Counted from the first letter of the stretch, positions 8,061-16,990 are shown. The stretch: DNA of 25,774 bases from Chloroflexota bacterium (GCA_022565015.1 JADFKI010000013.1:1-25774); one strand, 5' to 3'. Numbers and translations are program-made. Notes: generated from the letters alone by a model not told the origin.

Positions 8061-8096
8061 GCCGAAAGAAAAAGGGTACCCGGAAGGATACCCTTT
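8061..8096 (-). terminator. Intrinsic terminator between the CxxC protein gene and the MidA-like gene
   Basis: On the minus strand AAAGGGTA (8096-8089) pairs with TACCCTTT (8078-8071) over a 10-base loop. It is followed by TTCTTT, giving an uninterrupted T-rich tail. It lies 29 bases after the stop of the small gene and 7 bases before the next start codon. Confidence 0.8.
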
Positions 8097-8124
8097 AATG
8101 TTGCGTTGCGTTCGCCTGGTGGTA

Positions 8125-8358
8125 CTAGCTGGTCTGCTTCTGATCACTGTTGGCGTTTGCGGCATTGGCCTTGGCCTGTCGCGCTCTCTTGCTCTGCGGG
8201 CTCTCTCTGTCCCAACCTGAACCCTGGATCGAGTTCTTGAACTCGGAGCTCTCCCCACATACCTTGCAAGTACCCATGCTCACCGGGCCGTTGGGGCTGT
8301 CGATCATCCAATGGTGCACACAATCCGAAACTGCTAGTTCTTGCTCCTCTTGAGTCAA
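8125..8358 (-). CDS. Small CxxH/CxxC zinc-binding-like protein, unknown function
   Basis: 77-residue hypothetical protein. The start is TTG 8358, with AAGGA six bases upstream. The frame is open further upstream, but that stretch is antisense-type shadow of citrate synthase coding sequence. Residues 12-43 look conserved in style: C13-x2-H16-W, then PNGPVSMG, then C31-x2-C34-GE followed by FKNS, a plausible single zinc knuckle. The C-terminal third (about 50-77) is Ala/Asn/Lys/Gln-rich and probably disordered. I recall similar short proteins with an HW...PxGpxSxGxCxxCG pattern in Chloroflexota and Actinobacteria, without known function. It follows citrate synthase by 41 bases, before the terminator at 8061-8096, so the two are probably co-transcribed. 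Confidence 0.75.
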   Translation of the reverse strand: MTQEEQELAVSDCVHHWMIDSPNGPVSMGTCKVCGESSEFKNSIQGSGWDRESPQSKRARQAKANAANANSDQKQTS

Positions 8359-8399
8359 AGCACCGTCCTTTTCGATGGCGAATAACTGAATTTGGCGTA

Positions 8400-9536
8400 T
8401 TATCGTTGGTCTATCGGTACATATTCTACGTCCATAGGCCCCACGTATTGCAGTCTTGGGCGCAGGAGTATGTTGTTCTTGAACTGTTCCATTACCTGCA
8501 CCGTCCAGCCCGGTATCCGACCCATGGCGAAGATGGATATGAACAGATCGTCCGGGATATCGAGCAGGTAGTAAATTGCGCCGGAGAAGAAGTCGACGTT
8601 CTGGCAGATACCCCGCCGTGAATAGGGCTCCATCGCCTTCGTGACGGACGCCAGTATCGAGAACCACTTGGGCTGTCCCTTGCGCTCGCCCAGCTCCCTG
8701 GCGTCGTCCTTCAAGTGGATCGAGCGCGGGTCGACGGCCCGGTAGACTCTGTGACCAAAGCCCATTACCCTGCCGCCGCCGGCGAGCAGGTCCTTGACGT
8801 ATTGCTCCGCCCTGGCCTCCTCGCCGATATCCAGGGCCATCTTCATGACCTCTTCAGCGGCTCCGCCGTGGGACGGCCCCTTGAGTACGGCAACGCCGGT
8901 GGTAACCGCGCAATGCAGGTCCGCCTGAGTGGACGCCGCCACCCTCGCACCGAACGACGACGCGTTGATGCCGTGCTCCGCGTGCAGGATGAAGTCCTTG
9001 TCTATTAGTCTCGCGTCCTCCGGCAAAGGCTTCTCGCCGAAAAGCATGTAAAGGAAGTTGGCCGCGTGGCCCAACGTATCATCCGGAGCTATGGGGTCCT
9101 TGCCTTCGCGGATGCGGGCGTGTGTCGCAACGATAGTGGGTGCCTGCGCCGTGAGCTTGACGCCCTTCCGAAGCGTGGCCTCCTGGGAGTTGTCGTTGAC
9201 CTCGGGTTCGAAGGTTGCCAATACGGAAACGGCGGTCCTAAGCACGTCCATTGGGTGGGCGGTCTTCGTCAGCTCTATGACCTGGAGCACCTCTTCGGGG
9301 AGGTGTCTGTTGGCCTTGAGCTCCCCGTCGAACTCGTCCAACTCCGCCTGTGTGGGCAGCTTGTCGTACAACAGAAGGTAGATGGTTTCTTCAAACGTGG
9401 ACTTCTCGGAGAGGTCATCTATGTTGTAGCCACGATAGAGGAGCTTGCCGATCTTGCCGTCGATGAAGCTGGATGTCGTCCGGTCTATATAGACATCCCG
9501 AAGGCCCCTTCTAAGCTCGACCTTCTCTTCGGTCAT
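8400..9536 (-). CDS. gltA: Citrate synthase (possibly 2-methylcitrate-type)
   Basis: Condenses acetyl-CoA with oxaloacetate to citrate, the entry step of the TCA cycle. The 378-residue length belongs to the short dimeric class (about 370-385). Active-site segments are present: HAEHGINAS (His about 185-188), GFGHRVYRAVDPR (His about 262) and NVDFFSGAIY (Asp about 320). The ATG at 9536 is chosen because GGAGG lies 8 bases upstream; the upstream GTG at 9551 overlaps that Shine-Dalgarno. A strong promoter is at 9665-9694. The short class also includes 2-methylcitrate synthases, and no prpB/prpD neighbours are present to favour that role. It is divergent from rex. Confidence 0.93.
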   Translation of the reverse strand: MTEEKVELRRGLRDVYIDRTTSSFIDGKIGKLLYRGYNIDDLSEKSTFEETIYLLLYDKLPTQAELDEFDGELKANRHLPEEVLQVIELTKTAHPMDVLRTAVSVLATFEPEVNDNSQEATLRKGVKLTAQAPTIVATHARIREGKDPIAPDDTLGHAANFLYMLFGEKPLPEDARLIDKDFILHAEHGINASSFGARVAASTQADLHCAVTTGVAVLKGPSHGGAAEEVMKMALDIGEEARAEQYVKDLLAGGGRVMGFGHRVYRAVDPRSIHLKDDARELGERKGQPKWFSILASVTKAMEPYSRRGICQNVDFFSGAIYYLLDIPDDLFISIFAMGRIPGWTVQVMEQFKNNILLRPRLQYVGPMDVEYVPIDQR

Positions 9537-9664
9537 AAGAAAATCCTCCACCGTTCAGGTAAGGCTATTGTCATTCGACGCAACCGCCTGACTTTCGTAG
9601 TATGCGTCACAAAAGGCGCTCTAGTATCAGCGGGAACACCCGCTTCCACGTCATGGACAAGCCA

Positions 9665-9694
9665 ATTTTATCACTCACGCGGTTTGCGTGTCAA
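9665..9694 (-). promoter_or_regulatory. Sigma70-type promoter for gltA
   Basis: On the minus strand there is a perfect TTGACA (9694-9689), an 18-base spacer and TAAAAT (9670-9665, 5 of 6). Transcription would start near 9658, giving a leader of about 120 bases before the citrate synthase ATG. Confidence 0.65.
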
Positions 9695-9830
9695 GAATGC
9701 TCTCGCCGAGTGCATTGAGTGTTTACCAGTCAAGGCCCGCGTTCCTGGTCATTACCCATAATTATTAGAGCAGACGTTCGAATAGTGAATCACAGACGAT
9801 ATGGGCTACCCGTCAATCGCAGCATTAAAG

Positions 9831-9848
9831 TTGTTATATAATTCACAA
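9831..9848. promoter_or_regulatory. Rex operator (ROP box) upstream of rex
   Basis: TTGTTATATAATTCACAA matches the 18-base Rex consensus TTGTGA-N6-TCACAA at 11 of 12 defined positions. It lies 4 bases upstream of the -35 of the rex promoter and itself contains TATAAT at 9837-9842. It would allow Rex to repress its own gene and to respond to NADH/NAD+. Confidence 0.65.
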
Positions 9849-9852
9849 GTAA

Positions 9853-9881
9853 TTGACGGCGCCGGAGGGCTCTCGTAGAAT
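9853..9881 (+). promoter_or_regulatory. Sigma70-type promoter for rex
   Basis: TTGACG (9853-9858), a 17-base spacer and TAGAAT (9876-9881), each 5 of 6 to consensus. Transcription would start near 9888, about 100 bases before the rex ATG. Confidence 0.6.
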
Positions 9882-9987
9882 AGCGGTAGTACGGTTCATG
9901 TCAAAGTAAGAGAATTATGGTCTAGTTGGTGTTGCGGCTTCCGCCCTATCCTTCCGCTGCAGCCGACGAGGTTAATTGAGGGGGTCA

Positions 9988-10617
9988 ATGGACTCTATCG
10001 ACGTCCCTGAAGTAGTTGTGCTCAGGCTGCCTCTTTACGTGAGGGCCCTGACGCAGCTTCTCGATGAAGGGACGGAGGTCGTCAGCTCCCAGCAGCTAGG
10101 CGGACGTCTGCAGATGACGCCGGCCCAGATCAGAAAGGACCTGAGCTACTTTGGACGCTTCGGCAAGCAGGGCCGAGGCTACAACGTCACCTTCTTGCTG
10201 CGAGAGCTCAGAGACATCCTCGGTCTCAACGGCGAATGGAACGCCTGCCTCATCGGTGTGGGCCGGTTGGGACGCGCAATCATCAACTATCCGGGCTTTG
10301 CCCCTGAAGGTTTCAACATAGTGGCCATCTTCGACGGCGACGATTCCCGAATCGGAACGACGGTGGCCGGCCTGTCGGTACAGCCGATGCGGGAACTGGA
10401 GGAAACGGTCCGGGCGAACAAAATCTCTATCGGAATTGTGGCGGTACCCGCGAACCAGGCCCAGGAGGTAATCGACCTGCTCGTCAAGAACAAAGTCCGC
10501 GGGATACTCAACTACGCTCCCTTTGCCCCGCAAGTGCCTTTGAACATTGTCCTGAGGAATATCGACCCGGTAATGTCCCTGCAGTCGATGACCTTTTATC
10601 TCAGGGACGACGGATAA
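9988..10617 (+). CDS. rex: Redox-sensing transcriptional repressor Rex
   Basis: Rex is a dimeric winged-helix repressor that binds DNA when NADH is low and lets go when NADH binds. The 209-residue protein has the N-terminal wHTH domain (about 8-75) containing the family signature QIRKDLSYFGRFGKQGRGY, then the Rossmann domain with GVGRLGRAI (about 90-98) and VAIFD. The C-terminal SMTFYLRD is the domain-swapped helix. ATG 9988 follows GAGGGGG closely; an in-frame TTG at 9976 with GAGG four bases upstream is a possible alternative adding four residues. It has its own promoter and operator, is divergent from gltA, and converges on the atp operon, whose promoter also carries a Rex box. Confidence 0.96.
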   Translation: MDSIDVPEVVVLRLPLYVRALTQLLDEGTEVVSSQQLGGRLQMTPAQIRKDLSYFGRFGKQGRGYNVTFLLRELRDILGLNGEWNACLIGVGRLGRAIINYPGFAPEGFNIVAIFDGDDSRIGTTVAGLSVQPMRELEETVRANKISIGIVAVPANQAQEVIDLLVKNKVRGILNYAPFAPQVPLNIVLRNIDPVMSLQSMTFYLRDDG

Positions 10618-10618
10618 G

Positions 10619-10652
10619 CGAAAAATAAGCCGGACTATTTTTCATGTCCGGC
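10619..10652 (-). terminator. Intrinsic terminator of the ATP synthase operon
   Basis: On the minus strand GCCGGAC (10652-10646) pairs with GTCCGGC (10635-10629) over a 10-base loop and is followed by TTATTTTT. It sits about 85 bases after the atpC stop. On the plus strand the hairpin has no T tail, so it is less likely to end rex transcripts. Confidence 0.75.
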
Positions 10653-10737
10653 CTACGTACTCAATAAATCCAAGAACGGACCACGTTTGGCCCGGGCTGC
10701 GCGACTATGCTCAGCCAATCATACAATGTCACACGGT

Positions 10738-11178
10738 CTATGACGGCGGTTGATTCATCGTGCCTTCCCGCCTTCGCCTTCTTCTTACGGCTACACCCAG
10801 ACGCGCCCTCGACCGTCTCATAGACTCCAGCGCCTGCTCCATGTCCATGTCGGCCGGCCGTGCCGCGATCCTCTCCTCAGCCCTGCGCAGCGCCTCTTCC
10901 GCCCGCTGCTCGTCGATCTCATCCGCGTGTTCCGCCGTGTCCGCCAGGATCGTCACCTTGTTGGCCATGACCTCGAGGAACCCACCGCTAACGGCTATGA
11001 ATGATTCTTCGTTGTCCCTGACCACCCGAATCTCACCGGGTCTCAGGCCCGTAAGCAATGGCGCGTGGCTTGGTAGAACCGCCAGCTCACCGTCCTCACC
11101 AGGCGCCACCAGTATATCGACGTCTTCAGAATAGATGAGGCGCTCAGCGGTGACTATTTCGAGTCGCATCGGTGCCAT
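10738..11178 (-). CDS. atpC: ATP synthase F1 epsilon subunit
   Basis: Part of the central stalk of F-type ATP synthase, which couples the c-ring to the catalytic head and can inhibit ATP hydrolysis. The 146-residue protein has the N-terminal beta-sandwich (MRLEIVTAERLIYSEDVDIL, HAPLLTGLRPGEIRV) and the C-terminal helical hairpin (about 85-125). The tail is very Arg-rich, with a run of six Arg, before the end. The ATG at 11178 is selected because GGAG lies 8 bases upstream; an upstream TTG at 11184 is less likely. It is the last gene of the operon and is followed by the terminator at 10619-10652. Confidence 0.93.
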   Translation of the reverse strand: MAPMRLEIVTAERLIYSEDVDILVAPGEDGELAVLPSHAPLLTGLRPGEIRVVRDNEESFIAVSGGFLEVMANKVTILADTAEHADEIDEQRAEEALRRAEERIAARPADMDMEQALESMRRSRARLGVAVRRRRRREGTMNQPPS

Positions 11179-11211
11179 AAACAATACTCCGAGGTCCTTT
11201 TAGACCCAGTC

Positions 11212-12603
11212 CTACGTGCTCATCTGCTCGGCCTTTTCCACCGCCTCGTCAATGCCGCCGACCATGTAAAAGGCCTGCTCGGGCAGATCGTCGTGTTTGC
11301 CGTCGAGGATCTCCTTGAAGCCTCTCACCGTTTCACTGATGGGCACATATTTGCCCTCCTGGCCCGTAAAGACCTCCGCGACGAACATCGGCTGTGACAG
11401 GAACCGCTGGATCTTGCGCGCCCTGGCTACGGTAAGCCTGTCTTCTTCGGACAGCTCATCCATACCCAGGATAGCTATGATGTCCTGAAGGTCGCGGTAG
11501 CGCTGCAATACCTGCTGCACGCCACGCGCCACGTCGTAATGCTCCTGCCCGACTATCGCGGGCTCCAGGATTCGCGAGAACGACGAGAGAGGGTCCACCG
11601 CCGGGTAGAGCCCTTGCTCGGCGATAGCACGCTCCAGGGCCACGACGGCGTCCAGGTGTCCGAATGTCGTGACGATGCCGGGGTCCGTGTAGTCGTCGGC
11701 CGGTACGTATATGGCCTGGAACGACGTGATGGAGCCGGAGGCGGACGAAGTGATGCGCTCCTCCAGCTCGCCGATCTCAGTGGACAGCGTGGGCTGGTAC
11801 CCGACCGCGGAAGGCATTCTGCCCAATAGCGCCGAGACCTCCATGCCCGCAAGTATGTACCTGTAGATGTTGTCGATGAACAGGAGGACGTCTTGCCCTC
11901 GCTCCTCCTTGAAGTACTCCGCCATCGTGAGGCCCGTTAGGCCAACCCTTGCCCGGACGCCCGGGGGCTCGTTCATCTGTCCGAACACGAGCACCGTGTT
12001 TTTCAACACGCCGGAGTCCTGCATCTCGTGCCAGAGGTCATTGCCTTCACGAGACCGCTCTCCCACCCCTGCGAAGACCGACACGCCCTTGTGAACGGTC
12101 CCTATGTTATGAATGAGCTCCTGGATGATAACCGTCTTGCCGACGCCGGCTCCACCGTACGCTCCGACCTTGCCGCCCTTCGTGAAGGGGGTGATAAGGT
12201 CCATTACCTTTAGGCCCGTTTCAAGTATCTCGATCTGAGTGGCCTGCTCGTCGAAGCCGGGCGGGCTTCGGTGTATGGGCCATATCTCTGCGCCTTCGAC
12301 CTCTTCCAGATTGTCGAGGGGCTCGCCCAGCACGTTGAACAGTCGGCCAAGGGTAGGCTCGCCGACCGGCACGGAAATGGCCGCACCCGTATCCAACGCC
12401 TCCGCGCCGCGCACCAGCCCTTCGGTGGGACCTAGAGCCAGGCAACGCACCCAGTTGTTGCCGATGTGCTGCTCCACTTCCAGGACGAGCCTCGTTTCGC
12501 CGATCTTTGTTTCCAGGGCATTGTAAATGGCAGGCATGTCTTCGGGTGGAAACTCAACGTCCACAACCGTGCCGATGACCTGGGTGATCCTTCCGATCGC
12601 CAT
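11212..12603 (-). CDS. atpD: ATP synthase F1 beta subunit
   Basis: Catalytic subunit of F1, three per complex, making ATP at the cytoplasmic face of the membrane. The 463-residue length is normal. It has Walker A GGAGVGKT (150-157), GERSREGNDLW (about 181-191), Walker B VLLFIDNIYR (about 239-248) and the conserved ALLGRMPSAVGYQPTL. Some normally invariant stretches differ: NIYRYILAGMEVS replaces the usual NIFRFTQAGSEVS, and the segment after PADDYTDP reads GIVTTFGHLDAVVALERAI rather than the usual APATTFAHLDA form. The catalytic P-loop Lys and Thr and the LYPAVDPL tyrosine are kept. GGAGGAACG immediately precedes the ATG. It is the penultimate gene of the atp operon. Confidence 0.97.
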   Translation of the reverse strand: MAIGRITQVIGTVVDVEFPPEDMPAIYNALETKIGETRLVLEVEQHIGNNWVRCLALGPTEGLVRGAEALDTGAAISVPVGEPTLGRLFNVLGEPLDNLEEVEGAEIWPIHRSPPGFDEQATQIEILETGLKVMDLITPFTKGGKVGAYGGAGVGKTVIIQELIHNIGTVHKGVSVFAGVGERSREGNDLWHEMQDSGVLKNTVLVFGQMNEPPGVRARVGLTGLTMAEYFKEERGQDVLLFIDNIYRYILAGMEVSALLGRMPSAVGYQPTLSTEIGELEERITSSASGSITSFQAIYVPADDYTDPGIVTTFGHLDAVVALERAIAEQGLYPAVDPLSSFSRILEPAIVGQEHYDVARGVQQVLQRYRDLQDIIAILGMDELSEEDRLTVARARKIQRFLSQPMFVAEVFTGQEGKYVPISETVRGFKEILDGKHDDLPEQAFYMVGGIDEAVEKAEQMST

Positions 12604-12694
12604 CGTTCCTCCTGTTGTCTGCCCGCATCATCGAAGCGTGAGTGCGAGCGAGAAGCATCCGGTCGCGGCATTCACGCGCCCCGCAAGCTATCTG

Positions 12695-13558
12695 CTAAGC
12701 TCCAACCGCCGCGGCTCCTCCGACGATGTCGAGAAGCTCATTGGTTATGGATTCCTGCCGGACCTTGTTCATCTCCAGCGTAAGGTCGCTTACCATTTCG
12801 TTGGCGCTGTCCGTCGCGTTTCGCATGGCGACCATACGCGCCGACTGCTCGCTGGCTATGGATTCAAGAATTGCGTGGTAGACCTGCATGTCGACGAACC
12901 GCGGCAGCAGCTGCGACAGCACCGTCAAGCCGTCCGGCTCGAATATGTAGCCCACCGCCTGCCCCGGCGCCAGCTCCACGGGAACCACCGGCAGCAGCGG
13001 CTCCACGACCGGCCTTTGCACCGTTGTGTTCACGTATCTGGCGTAGGCCACGTATACGGCGTCCGCCTCCTCGTCACTGTAGACTGTTGCAACCAGGTGC
13101 GATATAGGCGTAATGTCCGAGAATGTCGGTCGATCACCTATATCTGTGAACACGGCCTTGACGTCCTGCCCGGCGCGGACCATGAAGTCTCGGCCCTTGC
13201 GCCCGACCGCGATGACCGTCACGTGCGCGTCCTGCTCGACGATGAACTGAGCGGCGGCGCGATTTATGTTCGCGTTCAGTCCGCCTGTCAGGCCCCTATC
13301 GGGAGTGATTACCAACAGCGAGATGTTGTTGACCTCATCCCGACGCCTCAAGAGGGGGTGTGTGTCCTCCTCTTCAGTCGTTTGGGCCGCCAGGTCCGCC
13401 AGGAGGCCCAGAATGTGCTCCGAATAGGGCCTTCCAGCCAGGGCGGTCTCCTGGGCGCGACGCATCTTAGACGCCGCAATCATGGACATCGCTTTCGTGA
13501 TCTTAGCTGTGTTTTCGACGCTTCGTATGCGTCTCTTGATCTGTCTTACACTTGGCAT
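12695..13558 (-). CDS. atpG: ATP synthase F1 gamma subunit
   Basis: Rotating central shaft of F1. The 287-residue protein has the typical N-terminal helix MPSVRQIKRRIRSVENTAKITKAMSMIAASKMRRA and the C-terminal helix ending ITNELLDIVGGAAA, preceded by MRNATDSANEM. The middle Rossmann-like domain (about 70-210) is present, with TPDRGLTGGLNANI. The Shine-Dalgarno is weak (GGAC several bases upstream), as seen for some genes within translated operons. It lies between atpA (20-base gap) and atpD (91-base gap). Confidence 0.95.
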   Translation of the reverse strand: MPSVRQIKRRIRSVENTAKITKAMSMIAASKMRRAQETALAGRPYSEHILGLLADLAAQTTEEEDTHPLLRRRDEVNNISLLVITPDRGLTGGLNANINRAAAQFIVEQDAHVTVIAVGRKGRDFMVRAGQDVKAVFTDIGDRPTFSDITPISHLVATVYSDEEADAVYVAYARYVNTTVQRPVVEPLLPVVPVELAPGQAVGYIFEPDGLTVLSQLLPRFVDMQVYHAILESIASEQSARMVAMRNATDSANEMVSDLTLEMNKVRQESITNELLDIVGGAAAVGA

Positions 13559-13578
13559 CTTGCTGTGTCCGTACCGGC

Positions 13579-15090
<1,512 letters not shown>

Positions 15091-15204
15091 GTCAGCCTCC
15101 GTCAATACCTGGATGGACAACCCGGCCGTGCGACCGACCGGTTTACCTTATTTAATTTTCGGTTCAGCAATAGCAGCGACGGGAATCAAGAGCTTTCCCG
15201 GTTG

Positions 15205-15741
15205 CTATCGGGACGCTATCCCTCTTTTCATCTCCGCCAGCCTGGTCCGCGTGCTGCCGTCAATGACGCGGTCCCCTACTCGCGCCACGAAGCCGCCGAT
15301 CAGCTCCGGCTCGACCCTCGTCGTAATCGTTACTTCCTTGCCAACGATGCTCTTCAGAAGGTCTCCAATTCGCTTCTGTTGGTCGTCATCGATGCCCACC
15401 GCCGTCACGACCTCCGCCCGCTCGATACCCGTATGCGCGTCCAGAAGCTCTTGATACACCTCCGTAATGCCTGGAATCAGGCCGGCCGAGTTGCGGCGTG
15501 CCAGCAAGGAGACCAGGTTCAAGGCCAGGGGGTTGACGTGGTCCCGGAGGGAGTCCGTTATGACCTGGACCTTCTGGGCTACGGTCACCTGCGGCGCGTC
15601 GAGAAATTCCGAAAACTCGGCGTCTTGGAGTGCGTTCGCCAGCAACGCCAGGTCGTCGAGCCACATCTCCAGGCCGTCTTGCTCCAGTGCCAGTTGGAAC
15701 ACGGCCTGGGCATATCTTCTTGATGAGCCGCCTTTTGGCAT
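15205..15741 (-). CDS. atpH: ATP synthase F1 delta subunit
   Basis: Peripheral-stalk subunit (OSCP type) that joins the b subunits to the top of F1. The 178-residue protein begins SSRRYAQAVFQLALEQ, has six helices' worth of N-terminal domain, and ends with the family-typical EPELIGGFVARVGDRVIDGSTRTRLAEMK. The ATG at 15741 follows AAGGAGATA. Upstream, instead of the usual few bases to atpF, there are 368 bases containing a palindromic repeat element. Confidence 0.93.
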   Translation of the reverse strand: MPKGGSSRRYAQAVFQLALEQDGLEMWLDDLALLANALQDAEFSEFLDAPQVTVAQKVQVITDSLRDHVNPLALNLVSLLARRNSAGLIPGITEVYQELLDAHTGIERAEVVTAVGIDDDQQKRIGDLLKSIVGKEVTITTRVEPELIGGFVARVGDRVIDGSTRTRLAEMKRGIASR

Positions 15742-15763
15742 TATCTCCTTGTCCTAATTAGAG

Positions 15764-15968
15764 CCTATCCGAAAACCTCATTTGGACGTCTTACCGTCCT
15801 TCGACCGTGCTCAGGACGAACGGAAGATTGCCCGTTCGTGGTGTCCGACTCCCTAGCATGTATATCTTCGGACTCTCCGACTCCTATGAGGAATATCTTC
15901 GGAGTCCGATCCATCGGACCGATTCGTCGGAGAGCTTGTCGAACCATTCGTGGCAGTTTCCGGATAGG
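15764..15968. repeat. MITE-like palindromic element inside the atp operon
   Basis: About 205 bases are bounded by CCTATCCGAAAAC (15764-15776) and its inverted copy GTTTCCGGATAGG (15956-15968), 12 of 13 complementary. Internal inverted repeats include ACGAACGG/CCGTTCGT (near 15819-15842) and CTCTCCGAC/GTCGGAGAG (15873-15881 with 15926-15934). Two sub-sequences recur elsewhere in the window (6773-6789 and 18534-18553). It has no coding capacity of note. A clear target-site duplication was not found, although another CCTATCCG lies just outside at 15979-15986. Confidence 0.6.
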
Positions 15969-15987
15969 TTTCTAGTAGCCTATCCGG
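15960..15987. repeat. 9-bp perfect hairpin at the edge of the palindromic element
   Basis: CCGGATAGG (15960-15968) and CCTATCCGG (15979-15987) form a perfect stem over a 10-base loop. It uses the right end of the element and a third copy of the terminal sequence. It lacks a T tail, so it does not look like a terminator. Confidence 0.6.
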
Positions 15988-16109
15988 GCTCAGGTTTTCC
16001 TGTGTACCCATTGCAGCCTTAGGGGGGCCTGCGCCAGGCCATCAAACCTAGTTCTTCGAAGGCTCCCTTTTAAATTCGGGTCTCGCCCTTGCTCCATGCA
16101 TGAGCCGGC

Positions 16110-16622
16110 TCAGTTATTCCGGTTCATCTGGGCTCCCTCTTCCAGCACCTGGTCTATCAGCTCCCGATGGGTCGATTCGTCGATCGACCGGCGGATTACG
16201 TGCTCGGCGGCCGTAATGGCAAGGCCCGCGAACTCACGACGAAGGTCCTCGATGGCGGCGTCCCGTTCCCTCTGGATATTCGCCTGCGCCCTCACACGCT
16301 CCGCGTCTATGTCCTGCCGGGCCTTGGCAAGCTCCTCCTGTCGAAACCTGTCCGCCGTCTCCCGGGCCTGTGCGATGAGCTGCTGGCCCTCCGATCGCGC
16401 GGTCTCGAGCTGCTTCTGCATCTCCTCCTGCGAATCGGCCGCCTCCCGGCTCACGCGCTCAGCGGTCTCCAGGCTCTCCTTGATGCGGTTGGACCGCTGG
16501 TCAAGCATTCCTAAGACCGGCTTGTACAACAGTTTATAGAGCACCGCGAATAGTATGACGAAACTTACTAGCTGGGTTATCAGTCCAGGTAAGTTAATAC
16601 CTAAGGAACCTAAGGCATCCAT
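16110..16622 (-). CDS. atpF: ATP synthase F0 b subunit
   Basis: Peripheral-stalk subunit that anchors F1 to the membrane sector. The 170-residue protein has one N-terminal membrane helix (about residues 12-30, LPGLITQLVSFVILFAVLY), followed by a long charged coiled coil (about 40-140) rich in Glu, Arg, Gln and Ala, ending with the family-like EHVIRRSIDESTHRELIDQ. The ATG at 16622 follows GGAGGAGAGGGC. Only one b gene is present, so the stalk is presumably a homodimer. It sits between atpE and the repeat-filled spacer. Confidence 0.94.
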   Translation of the reverse strand: MDALGSLGINLPGLITQLVSFVILFAVLYKLLYKPVLGMLDQRSNRIKESLETAERVSREAADSQEEMQKQLETARSEGQQLIAQARETADRFRQEELAKARQDIDAERVRAQANIQRERDAAIEDLRREFAGLAITAAEHVIRRSIDESTHRELIDQVLEEGAQMNRNN

Positions 16623-16692
16623 GCCCTCTCCTCCGCCAAGTCATCGATTCGGTATGGTCGGACCCGTCAGGGACGGTCCGAGTACCGAAGCC

Positions 16693-16920
16693 CTAAACGA
16701 ACTTGATTATGATGGCTACGACGAGCGCGTAAATTGCGATGGCTTCGGCGAAGGCGATGGCCAGGATCATGTTCTGCTGGATGGGTCCGGCCGCCTCGGG
16801 GTTGCGACCCAGAGCTTCCATGGCCTTCGCAGCGAGCAGCCCGATACCTATGCCGGGGCCGATTGCTCCCAGCCCGATCGCCAGTCCTGCGCCGATGTTC
16901 GCGATGTCTCCCTCAAGCAT
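16693..16920 (-). CDS. atpE: ATP synthase F0 c subunit (proton type)
   Basis: Forms the rotor ring of F0. The 75-residue protein has two membrane helices joined by the polar loop GRNPEA (38-43). The ion-carrying carboxylate is Glu59 in AFAEAIAIY. The residue after Glu is Ala rather than Ser/Thr, and helix 1 has no Gln facing it, so the known Na+ signature is absent and proton coupling is inferred. The ATG is preceded by AAGGAG at a long 12-base spacing. It lies 70 bases after atpB. Confidence 0.95.
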   Translation of the reverse strand: MLEGDIANIGAGLAIGLGAIGPGIGIGLLAAKAMEALGRNPEAAGPIQQNMILAIAFAEAIAIYALVVAIIIKFV

Positions 16921-16990
16921 GTCTGATACATACTCCTTCCATCAAAGTAACCTTGTTTTGGCAGCCGCCATTTGGCTGCATTGGTAGTCG

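Larger units (their letters stand above)
9537..9987. other. Divergent regulatory region between gltA and rex
   Basis: About 450 bases with no supported gene. It contains the gltA promoter (9665-9694, minus), a Rex operator (9831-9848) and the rex promoter (9853-9881, plus). The remaining sequence is AT-richer than its flanks and shows no RNA gene that I could recognise. Confidence 0.7.
15742..16109. other. Unusually long intra-operon spacer between atpF and atpH
   Basis: 368 bases with no gene, inside an otherwise compact operon. It is occupied mainly by the inverted-repeat element at 15764-15968, then a 9-bp hairpin (15960-15987) and a GGCCTG-CGC-CAGGCC hairpin (about 16025-16039). None has a T tail on the operon strand, so transcription probably continues through. 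Confidence 0.7.

Noticed and set aside
8359..8667. Upstream extension of the small CxxC protein to 180 residues
   Set aside because: The extension overlaps the citrate synthase coding sequence on the same strand in another frame and has no protein-like conservation; TTG 8358 has its own Shine-Dalgarno.
9066..9761. Plus-strand open frame of 231 codons over gltA and its upstream region
   Set aside because: It runs antisense to citrate synthase, across the gltA promoter, and shows no family similarity.
9784..9795. GTGAATCAC palindrome as a third Rex site
   Set aside because: The half-site spacing is wrong for Rex (needs six bases between the halves) and the outer TTGT/ACAA arms are missing.
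10629..10652. Hairpin as the terminator of rex
   Set aside because: On the plus strand no T run follows the stem; the T tail is on the minus strand, so it belongs to the atp operon.
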